Source: CAYXUW01 sp964468375 (GTDB taxonomy: Bacteria; Planctomycetota; Phycisphaerae; Sedimentisphaerales; Anaerobacaceae). From it: 9,872 bases of DNA. This document shows positions 1-5,677 of the stretch, in pieces. Each line of letters begins with the position of its first letter. The first letter of the stretch is position 1. The position numbers and the translations under genes are program-made. Location: NCBI GenBank assembly GCA_964468375.1, contig CAYXUW010000090.1:1-9872 (forward strand). The letters run 5' to 3'. Below the pieces are notes generated by a model. It was not told where the DNA came from and searched no databases. It saw only the letters and a program-made list of their open reading frames with translations.

Positions 1-422
1 GCGGAGCTGAGAGCGTCGCCGATAGACTGGCTGAAAAATTATCCACCATCTATCCTGGTCTACAGGTAGCCGGCACGTTTAGTCCGCCTTTCCACCAGTT
101 ATCCCAGTCGGAAGACCTACGAGTTGTAGAGATTATCAACGCAACAAAGCCCGATGTCGTCTGGGTCGGATTGGGAACACCAAAACAAGAAAAATGGATG
201 GCCGAACATCTCGAAAAAATAGAAGTTCCAGTAATGTTAGGAGTAGGTGCAGCTTTCGATTTTCACAGTGGCAATAAGAAGTGGGCGCCAGAGTGGATCC
301 GTAAGATTGGTATGGAATGGTTCTATCGTCTTATCTTTGAGCCAAAACGTTGGCGTAGATTTATTGATATTCCTCGGTTTATTCTCTCCGTAATAAAACA
401 GAGATTAGAAAGGGTTGTCTAA
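1..422 (+). CDS. WecG/TagA/CpsF-family glycosyltransferase, 5'-truncated by window edge
   Basis: Reading frame 3 is open from base 3 to the TAA at 420-422, so the gene runs in from outside and only about its last 139 codons are present; the first ATG inside the window (186) is internal. The visible protein has the family hallmarks: an 'AGTFSPPF' motif, then 'PDVVWVGLGTPKQEKWM', 'GVGAAFDFHSGNKKWAPEWIRKIGMEWFYRL' in pieces, and a basic C-terminal tail 'EPKRWRRF'. Members transfer N-acetylmannosaminuronic acid, N-acetylmannosamine or similar sugars to lipid-linked intermediates at the inner face of the membrane during enterobacterial common antigen, teichoic acid or exopolysaccharide assembly. 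The sugar used here cannot be read from the sequence. The carbamoyltransferase starting 79 bp downstream on the same strand supports a surface or exopolysaccharide locus. Family assignment is firm; the substrate is unknown. Confidence 0.93.
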   Translation, partial: GAESVADRLAEKLSTIYPGLQVAGTFSPPFHQLSQSEDLRVVEIINATKPDVVWVGLGTPKQEKWMAEHLEKIEVPVMLGVGAAFDFHSGNKKWAPEWIRKIGMEWFYRLIFEPKRWRRFIDIPRFILSVIKQRLERVV

Positions 423-500
423 TCTGCCATGTTCTTGGCCTGGCTTTTTATAAACCTAATCGAATTTTAGAGCATAAATCGAATATAAATAGGAAAAAAC

Positions 501-2223
501 ATGTTAACTCTTGGTATTCATGATGGACACACGGCTACAGCTGCCATTTTTGAAAATGGGAAAATCGTCGCCTGTATATCTGAAGAACGTCTGAACAGAC
601 AGAAAGAATGGGCAGGTTTTCCTGAATTAGCTATTTCGAAGTGCCTGGAAATTACGAAAACGCGGCCCGAAGACTTTGATGCAATAGGTATTTGCTCTTT
701 TATGCCGCAGATCGGGCACAAAGACTATGATAACCCAAATTGGCTCAAAAAACTTTCGGGCTACTCAGTCAGAGTAATTCCACGGAGCCTCCTGCAAAGT
801 GAAAGGAATATCCACCTGCTCCAGGCCGTGGGCAAATTGACATCAAAAAAGCGTAAGGAATTCTATCGTCGGCAGCTGCAAAAGCTTGGATTTACATGTC
901 CGCATTTCTTCTATGAGCACCACGATTTGCATGCAGCTTCGGCATTTTATACCAATTGGCATCGGCCTCAGCAATGTTTGGTTATTACACTTGATGGATC
1001 TGGTGACGGCGTGTGCGGCTCTATCAATGTAGGCGGGAACGGCAGGATAAGTAGGCTTGCGGGCGTTTTCAACTACAACTCAATTTGTGAGTTTTATACG
1101 AGAATTACCGAATATCTGGGCATGAAACCTATGTCTCATGAGTACAAGTTAATGGGAATGGCACCATATGCCGACGGGCAGTATCGAGATAATCTGCTCC
1201 AACTTTTTCGCTCATATTATAGAGTGTCTGAATCCGACCCCCTTCAGTTTATAAATACCACCGGCAAGTGGAAATGGTTGATTCTTGATCTTTTGCAGNN
1301 NNNNNNNNGATAACATCAGTGGTGCAGCACAAGATCTCTTTGAGGAGGTCATTCTCAAATGGATACAGAACGCCATTTTACAGACGGGGGTGCACGACTT
1401 GGCTCTCTCAGGTGGCGGTTTTATGAATGTGAAGCTCAACGGAAAGATACTGAACTTGCCGGAGGTGCATAGCCTCTTTGTGTTCCCAAGTTGCGGAGAC
1501 GAGTCTAATCCAATTGGTGCCTCAATCAAGGCCGCCCTTGATATGGGATTCAATCACCGGGAAATTGAGACCTTAGGAACGACCTATTGGGGCCCTGAAT
1601 ACTCAAATGGTGATGTGAAAAAAGAAATTGACAGACTTCTGCCAAAAAGCGGCTTTACGACATCTTTTCATGAAGACATCGATAAGTATGTCGGAAGGAA
1701 GGTCGCAAATGGGGCTATTGTGGGTAGGCTGGTGGGAAGGATGGAGTGGGGTGCCCGGGCTTTGGGTAATCGCTCTATAATTGCCGATCCAAGATCGCCC
1801 AAGGTGATACAGAGAATAAATAAAGCCGTCAAAATGAGGGATTTTTGGATGCCATTTGCGCCAGCGGTGCTAACTGACTTCAGAAACAAATACTTGAAAT
1901 TAAGGGACAATTTTCATTGCTCCTTTATGACGATGGCATGCGAAACAACCAGGGAAGCATACCGCGATATACCGGCAGCACTCCACCCCTTTGATCAGTC
2001 TGCTCGGCCGGAGGTGGTTGATCAGAAACTTCATCCAAGATTCTATCGAATGATTAAGTCCTTTGAGAAAGAAACGGGCGTGGGCGGAGTTCTTAATACT
2101 TCATTCAACATTCATGGGGATCCCATCGTGTGTAGCCCGGAAGATGCTATCCAGACGTTGATCAGTTCGGATCTTGATGCCGTTCAATTAGAAAACTTCT
2201 TTGTGGAAAGAATCAGAGGTTAA
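501..2223 (+). CDS. NodU/CmcH-family carbamoyltransferase, interrupted by an assembly gap
   Basis: The enzyme transfers a carbamoyl group from carbamoyl phosphate, through carbamoyl-adenylate in characterised members, to a hydroxyl of a sugar or natural product. The N-terminal part (501-1298, 266 codons) has 'GIHDGHTATAAIFENGK', the metal-binding 'HHDLH' (H140, H141, D142, H144), 'DGSGDG' (165-170) and 'KLMGMAPYAD' (about 216-225). The C-terminal part (1309-2223, 304 codons) has 'LALSGGGFMNVKLNGKI', 'CGDESNPIGA', 'GRMEWGARALGNRSIIADP', 'MPFAPAVL' and 'GVLNTSFNIHGDPIVCSPEDA', the usual order of the two domains. The parts lie in different frames only because the N run is 10 long. Each ends on a codon boundary, so the true missing piece should be a multiple of three. 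With about 570 codons visible, little of the usual length (roughly 570-620) is missing. The ATG at 501 has 'aggaaaa' just upstream. Its position behind a WecG-like gene suggests carbamoylation of a polysaccharide sugar (inference). Confidence 0.93.
1299..1308. other. Assembly gap (10 N)
   Basis: Ten consecutive N lie inside the carbamoyltransferase gene. The flanking coding frames differ (frame 3 before, frame 1 after). As both flanks end on whole codons, the real gap length cannot be 10 if the gene is intact, so the run is a placeholder of unknown true size. Any product translated across it is an artefact. Confidence 0.97.
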
Positions 2224-2251
2224 CCTTGGCCAGCCTCGCCGCAAGTGAAAA

Positions 2252-2324
<73 letters not shown>

Positions 2325-2357
2325 GTAAGGCCGTTTGGCCTCCCGTTTAAAAAACCG

Positions 2358-2385
2358 AATTTAGCAGAAAAAATTGATATCGCAA
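2358..2385 (-). promoter_or_regulatory. Candidate promoter for tRNA-Phe
   Basis: On the minus strand a TTGCGA box (2385-2380) and a TAAATT box (2363-2358) are separated by 16 bp, a sigma-70-like arrangement about 34 bp upstream of the tRNA 5' end. Between them and the tRNA, a short hairpin AGGCC-AAAC-GGCCT (minus strand, 2341-2328) ends 3 bp from the mature 5' end and would sit in the leader removed by RNase P. Neither box is a perfect consensus match. Confidence 0.4.
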
Positions 2386-2426
2386 GGAAATTTAAGCAAA
2401 GACAAACTATTTTAGTGCAGGAAATT

Positions 2427-2459
2427 CTACTCGGCCGAAATCTTTAATCGGCTGAGTAG
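2427..2459 (-). terminator. Stem-loop spanning the GAF gene stop codon, possible terminator
   Basis: CTACTCGGCCGA (2427-2438) and TCGGCTGAGTAG (2448-2459) form a 12-position inverted repeat with a 9-base loop containing the stop codon of the GAF gene. One position is imperfect: an A-C mismatch in minus-strand RNA, a G-U pair in plus-strand RNA. The sequence after it on the minus strand, AATTTCCTGC, has only a weak T-run, so efficient intrinsic termination is uncertain. It may instead act as a 3'-end stabiliser. Confidence 0.45.
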
Positions 2460-3073
2460 CAAGGTGTTTGGCAGGAAGCAATTGCACGGGATAGCCCCCC
2501 CGATATTGCAACTATGTTGTTTAGCTCCTCAGGGGTTAATTTTTTTTGCGCCGAGCGGTAAATCAGTATAAAACCCAGCGACGGCCCCGTCTGGCTGAGG
2601 GGGATTGTTGTTGCGGAGATTTTTTTTAGGCAGCTCAAGTTGCCGCCCAGACCCATTGCAAACATATCCTCAAGAGTGCATATTTTGTTTGATTTGCAGA
2701 TGTTATCGACGACCTCCGGCGTGAAGCGATTCTCTAACCCCCCTTTTTCCGGCAGTATCGGCTGGTCACTTTCGAACATATGCAGTTTAAAGTTGTCTGC
2801 TTGGCGCAGGAAAAAGCTGACATTCGCATCAGGAACCTCGTCTTTTATAAGTTTGCTGGCGATAAAGGTGAGGCTGCTCAGGTCGGTTGCTCCAACAATT
2901 GCTTCGTAGAAATTTGCCGTGAAGCGGATGGTATCTAATTTTTTGATAAAATCTCGATGGGCCGTGATGAGGTCGTTGCAGAGTATATCTGTTTTTTGGG
3001 CCTGCTTTCTGCGCTCTTTGTTGAGTTTGCTGATAAGCAGACGCCATCTTCTGTATCGTTTCTTATAATCCAT
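2444..3073 (-). CDS. GAF-domain protein
   Basis: This 209-residue soluble protein has no signal peptide or membrane segment. Residues 1-30 are strongly basic ('KKRYRRWRLLISKLNKERRK') and residues up to about 55 look helical, possibly coiled-coil. Residues about 55-200 resemble a GAF fold: 'FYEAIVGATDLSSLTFIASKL', a central strand 'DANVSFFLRQ', then the typical closing strands and helix 'TTIPLSQTGPSLGFILIYR' ... 'KKLTPEELNNIVAISGGLSRAIA'. GAF domains bind small ligands such as cyclic nucleotides, haem or metabolites and are normally fused to output domains. Here none is attached, so the protein may sense a ligand and act through a partner. Ligand residues cannot be assigned. The ATG at 3073 lacks a clear Shine-Dalgarno sequence, and no neighbour suggests its pathway. 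The structured RNA at 3298-3410 lies upstream on the same strand and could be part of its leader. Confidence 0.75.
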   Translation of the reverse strand: MDYKKRYRRWRLLISKLNKERRKQAQKTDILCNDLITAHRDFIKKLDTIRFTANFYEAIVGATDLSSLTFIASKLIKDEVPDANVSFFLRQADNFKLHMFESDQPILPEKGGLENRFTPEVVDNICKSNKICTLEDMFAMGLGGNLSCLKKISATTIPLSQTGPSLGFILIYRSAQKKLTPEELNNIVAISGGLSRAIASCQTPCYSAD

Positions 3074-3297
3074 AAAAATTTGCCGGTCTTTTAATAATTA
3101 AGTTTACAGTCGCTCCGGGTTTAACTTCGGCCGGAAAAAGAGTTGGCTTTAAGGGCGGGAAAGCTTTTAAAACCGGTAGCCCTATAAGTAGCCGGTTGAA
3201 GCGGTTGGGATGTTAAAGCTTGTCTGCTGAAAAAAACGCGTGCGTGTTGATTTTTCTGTATTTTCGGACTTATATCGCAGCGGGAAATGCGGTGCGC

Positions 3298-3352
3298 ATA
3301 AAAAGGGAGACGTGGGTCATTTCATCTAATCGCTTATCACCACCTGTCTCCC
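3298..3352 (-). terminator. Intrinsic terminator of the small RNA/leader
   Basis: Read on the minus strand, GGGAGAC (3352-3346) pairs perfectly with GTCTCCC (3311-3305), and TTTTT (3304-3300) follows at once. The 34-base loop can form an inner GTGG/CCAC pairing next to the main stem. A perfect GC-rich stem directly followed by a T-run is the standard Rho-independent layout, although the loop is long. Confidence 0.6.
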
Positions 3353-3410
3353 TGCTGCGACGTTCTTTATTTCGGCTATTCTGCCTTGTGACGAAAGCGC
3401 CTGTCGCAAC
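3299..3410 (-). ncRNA. Candidate ~112-nt structured small RNA or riboswitch-like leader
   Basis: The transcript is predicted from the promoter at 3417-3446 (+1 near 3410) to the intrinsic terminator ending near 3299. In RNA sense it opens with GUUGCGAC (3410-3403), which pairs over 8 positions with GUCGCAGC (3361-3354). The enclosed part carries small potential hairpins (GAC...GUC; GGC-AGAAUA-GCC). The 3' part is a GGGAGAC/GUCUCCC stem with an inner GUGG/CCAC pairing and a U-run. It matches none of the riboswitch cores I checked by eye (TPP, cobalamin, c-di-GMP-I, glutamine, fluoride), nor SRP RNA. It could be a free small RNA, or a terminated leader of the GAF gene whose ATG lies 226 bp further on. 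The call rests only on signals and folding by eye. Confidence 0.5.
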
Positions 3411-3416
3411 ATATAT

Positions 3417-3446
3417 ACTATAGCAGATAACCACATCTTTTGTCAA
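3417..3446 (-). promoter_or_regulatory. Sigma-70-type promoter upstream of the small RNA
   Basis: On the minus strand a perfect TTGACA (3446-3441) is followed after 18 bp by TATAGT (3422-3417, five of six matches to TATAAT). A 6-bp AT discriminator then leads to a G at 3410, a plausible start site. This is the strongest promoter match in the window. It drives transcription away from the pseudopilin-like gene and towards the GAF gene. Confidence 0.65.
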
Positions 3447-3502
3447 AAGAATAATTCCGTTTTTGTTCTTAAATGCTGATTATCGCATGCGTGAGTTGAA
3501 GA

Positions 3503-4534
3503 TTAAGGTGCGAGAAAGGCATCTGTTTCGCAGGAGGGCAGTTCAATGCCTTCGTATGTGTTTGTATCCTGTAGTGTAAATATGTCGTCTTCCCAGACGC
3601 CGATACGGCGTGTTTTTGTGAATTCGGCGCTGCCGTCACGATATAGAACATTTTGGCCGCGACGATTGTGATTGATGCTGTTACGGCTTAATAATTCTTT
3701 GTTTAGCTGAAGCTTAAGTGATTCAGAGTAATCAGCCGGCAGTTTTTCAAATAGCGGGCTCATATCCGCTATCAGCACTTTTCTTCCTTTTAAATCTTCC
3801 ATCCCCGGCTTGCATCTTATTCGGAAACTGTAGGTTACGTGTTTTCGAGAGGGGAAATCGTTATAGTGTTGTGCCTGTGAGGCGTCTACAAACTCCAGTT
3901 TTTTGCTTCGGCAGTAACCGGGGCATATGAAATCAGCGGGGTTGACGTAGCCGCCCTTTGGTAAAAGCCATATGTGCCTCGTATTGGAGTAGTTTTCTTT
4001 GCCCTGATAGCCCACCTTCCACCAGGGGGCGCCCGCTGCAGTTGCAACAGCCGGCAATTGGCCGCCGTGGTCATCACTGTAGGATTTTATGCCTTGTCCA
4101 ATCCGCTGCAGTTGCGCCATACAGGCCATCTGTCTGGATTTTTGGCGGGAGTAGTTGGAAAAGGTCATCAACACTCCTACGGCAAAAGCTATAACCGCCG
4201 CCGTCGCTAATGTTTCACCTAAATTCTTCCAGAACCGTCCCTTCTCGGCGGTTCCTCTGGCTTGTTCGTCGGCAAGTAGCTGTTTTAGGCGCAGCTGGCT
4301 TGAACGCGCCTGGTTGTTGAGCCGCCAAATAGTGCCCTCTGCCAGTTCATCCGGGCAGGATTCAGATTCCAGAGTTTTGAGCGGTGAAAGTGCGACTTTT
4401 AGCTTTGAGTGTATTTGGGCGGCCTGACTATTGGAGGAGATTAACTGCTCGGCTTCGGCTGTTTCTTCTTCGGTGGTTAAGCCCAAACAGTAGTCGAATA
4501 ACAACTGTTTTTGCTTGTCGTTTAGAACTGTCAT
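3503..4534 (-). CDS. Membrane-anchored anti-sigma-like protein with pseudopilin-like ectodomain
   Basis: 343 residues. Residues 1-105 are charged and helical ('DKQKQLLFDYCLGLTTEEETAEAEQLI', shown in two pieces: 'DKQKQLLFDYCLGLTTEEE', 'TAEAEQLI') and resemble the sigma-binding part of anti-sigma factors, but without the zinc motif HxxxCxxC. Residues about 107-125 ('ETLATAAVIAFAVGVLMTF') form one membrane helix. The outer part resembles planctomycete DUF1559/type II pseudopilin domains: 'CMAQLQRIGQGIKSYSDDHG' at 138-157, 'LLPKGGYVNPADFICPG', and 'HNRRGQNVLYRDGSAEF' near 289-305. It lies directly after the ECF sigma gene: the sigma TAA (4537-4535) abuts this ATG (4534), so the two are surely co-transcribed and probably coupled. 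A GGGAG 13 bp or more upstream lies in the sigma 3' end. The likely role is to hold the sigma factor at the membrane and respond to an envelope signal (inference). Sigma binding is not proven by sequence. Confidence 0.72.
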   Translation of the reverse strand: MTVLNDKQKQLLFDYCLGLTTEEETAEAEQLISSNSQAAQIHSKLKVALSPLKTLESESCPDELAEGTIWRLNNQARSSQLRLKQLLADEQARGTAEKGRFWKNLGETLATAAVIAFAVGVLMTFSNYSRQKSRQMACMAQLQRIGQGIKSYSDDHGGQLPAVATAAGAPWWKVGYQGKENYSNTRHIWLLPKGGYVNPADFICPGYCRSKKLEFVDASQAQHYNDFPSRKHVTYSFRIRCKPGMEDLKGRKVLIADMSPLFEKLPADYSESLKLQLNKELLSRNSINHNRRGQNVLYRDGSAEFTKTRRIGVWEDDIFTLQDTNTYEGIELPSCETDAFLAP

Positions 4535-5143
4535 TTACGTCTTTCTGCTCCCAAACGCGGCTTTCCAGTCTTTGGCAAACCTACCAACGGCGGTATGCAG
4601 CCTGCTTTTAACTGTTCCAATAGGTATACTCAAAATCTGGGCCATTTGTTTGTAGGAAAATTTGTTAAAATAGGCCAAAATCAAAATTTCTCGCAGATTT
4701 TCCGGCATATTTGCTATAACCTGCCTGACCTGCGTGGCGATTTCGCTGTCCTCCAGCTCTTCGTAAGGCATTGTTTCATCGGCAGCAAGGGCGTTTAGGA
4801 CGTCGTCAAACGACATATCCTGCGAATCCGCTATAGAGCCCACCGATATGGCGGCTGTTCGCTGCTGCTTGCGTAGGGCGTCCTTTGCTTTATTGGCGGC
4901 TATGGTGAATAACCAGGGACGCAAAGGCCGGCTGGTGTCGAAACTTTCCCTGCTGTTAAATAGCTGTAAGAAGGTTTCCTGGAAGACGTCTTCGATGAGG
5001 TCGTGCTGGTTGAGGAAGTTGCGCAGGAAGGCGTAAAGGCCGTTTTTATAACGGTTTACGATTTCGCGAAAAGCGGCTTCGTCGCCGGCTGCGTATTTAT
5101 CGAGCAGGTCGGCATCAGTCTGTTTGTTGGAAAAAGGGCTCAT
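4535..5143 (-). CDS. ECF-subfamily RNA polymerase sigma factor
   Basis: 202 residues, a normal ECF length. Region 2 (about 23-95) contains 'GDEAAFREIVNRYKNGLY', 'LIEDVFQETFLQLF' and 'RPWLFTIAANKAKDALRK', the parts that bind core enzyme and melt the -10. Region 4 (about 138-190) contains 'MPENLREILILAYFNKFSYK' followed by 'QMAQILSIPIGTVKSRLHTAVGRF', the helix-turn-helix for the -35. The linker is acidic (110-135). The product would direct polymerase to a small regulon, possibly including its own operon. The start ATG is at 5143 with only a weak AG-rich upstream sequence. The following gene starts at the next base and is the likely regulator. Family call is very secure; the specific ECF group and target promoters are not visible. 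Confidence 0.96.
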   Translation of the reverse strand: MSPFSNKQTDADLLDKYAAGDEAAFREIVNRYKNGLYAFLRNFLNQHDLIEDVFQETFLQLFNSRESFDTSRPLRPWLFTIAANKAKDALRKQQRTAAISVGSIADSQDMSFDDVLNALAADETMPYEELEDSEIATQVRQVIANMPENLREILILAYFNKFSYKQMAQILSIPIGTVKSRLHTAVGRFAKDWKAAFGSRKT

Positions 5144-5180
5144 AATTTTAATTCTCGGCCGATTTATAATTAAGCGGCTG

Positions 5181-5186
5181 ATTATA
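5181..5186 (-). promoter_or_regulatory. Possible -10 box of the sigma operon
   Basis: A perfect TATAAT on the minus strand lies 38 bp upstream of the sigma start codon. No good -35 box occurs 16-18 bp further up (TTTCGC at best), so this could be an activated, autoregulated or chance site. No ECF-type 'AAC' -35 motif is obvious at the right distance. Confidence 0.3.
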
Positions 5187-5321
5187 AGGGATTTAGAGAT
5201 AAAGCGAAAAGTTTATTATGAGAATTTGACTGTTTTTGGGCGGGGAAAATACGCACCGCTTAAATTTTAAAACGGCGCGAAAGGGGGCAACGGCGCAGGT
5301 ATGTGAGCAAACGTTCAAAAG

Positions 5322-5426
5322 TATTCAAAAACGGTATAGAAACGTTAGAAAACTGTGTCGAAATATTCAAAAACGGCGCTCAAACGTGCAAAAACTGGTG
5401 CGAAATGTTCGGAAATTTCGGAAAGA
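5322..5426. repeat. Five tandem 21-bp degenerate repeats with phased A-tracts
   Basis: Five consecutive 21-base units (5322, 5343, 5364, 5385, 5406) share the pattern xxTTCAAAAACGGxxxxxAAA. Units 1 and 3 and units 2 and 4 are closest, giving a 42-bp higher-order repeat: both 42-bp copies begin 'ATTCAAAAACGG' and end 'GAAAT'. Short A-tracts, each preceded by C or G, start at 5308, 5316, 5326, 5339, 5348, 5360, 5368, 5381, 5389, 5402, 5412 and 5421. Their mean spacing is about 10.3 bp, close to one helical turn. Read on the plus strand the block gives a heptapeptide repeat of the form N-V/I-Q/R-K-x-x-R, but a coding role is doubtful. Confidence 0.75.
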
Positions 5427-5677
5427 ACCTGCGCGTTTGATTGAATTCCGCTGCCGCACCGGCGTGGGATTTTTCGGTTGTGGTCGGGGTGAGCTTTTAG
5501 GGTTGCGTGGGGTTTTGAGGCTAGGTAAAATGGGATGAAGCTAAAGCGATGATGTTTAATTGATTTTATGTCTGGTGCAGAAGGTTCGCCGATGTGGAAA
5601 TGGAGAGTCCGTTTAGTATCTATCCGGGCGAGCATCTCTAAAAAAATAACAGTTAAACATATTTTAAGGGAGAGAAA

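Larger units (their letters stand above)
3074..3502. other. 429-bp intergenic region with RNA signals, no protein gene seen
   Basis: No convincing reading frame occurs on either strand. It contains the promoter, structured RNA and terminator listed separately (3298-3446, minus strand). A further inverted repeat, AACCGG (3171-3176) with CCGGTT (3192-3197), encloses a 15-base loop and is followed by TTTT on the minus strand. The stretch between about 3074 and 3170 shows nothing recognisable apart from being the 5' leader of the GAF gene. Confidence 0.6.
5144..5677. other. 534-bp intergenic region between divergent genes, contains tandem repeats
   Basis: The region separates the sigma operon (-) from the ComEC-like gene (+). 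It holds the sigma-proximal -10 candidate, the 21-bp repeat block (listed separately) and about 250 bp before the ComEC-like gene with no clear gene. A long open frame on each strand crosses it, but neither has a good start, ribosome-binding site or recognisable protein. The last 40 bp are AT-rich and end in a strong ribosome-binding site for the next gene. Confidence 0.6.

Noticed and set aside
458..484. Two copies of AATCGAAT 19 bp apart before the carbamoyltransferase
   Set aside because: Short, AT-rich and within a 78-bp spacer. No associated promoter boxes at useful spacing, so likely chance.
3220..3423. 67-codon plus-strand frame in the intergenic region
   Set aside because: No ribosome-binding site or recognisable sequence. 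It lies opposite the minus-strand RNA signals.
5322..5426. CRISPR array
   Set aside because: The units are contiguous and degenerate with no spacers, and no cas genes are nearby.
5236..5538. Plus-strand open frame with heptapeptide repeats (NVRKLCR/NIQKRRS-like)
   Set aside because: Starts only with TTG and has no ribosome-binding site. The peptide repeat is forced by the 21-bp DNA period, and the remaining residues show no protein-like pattern. Kept only as a DNA repeat.
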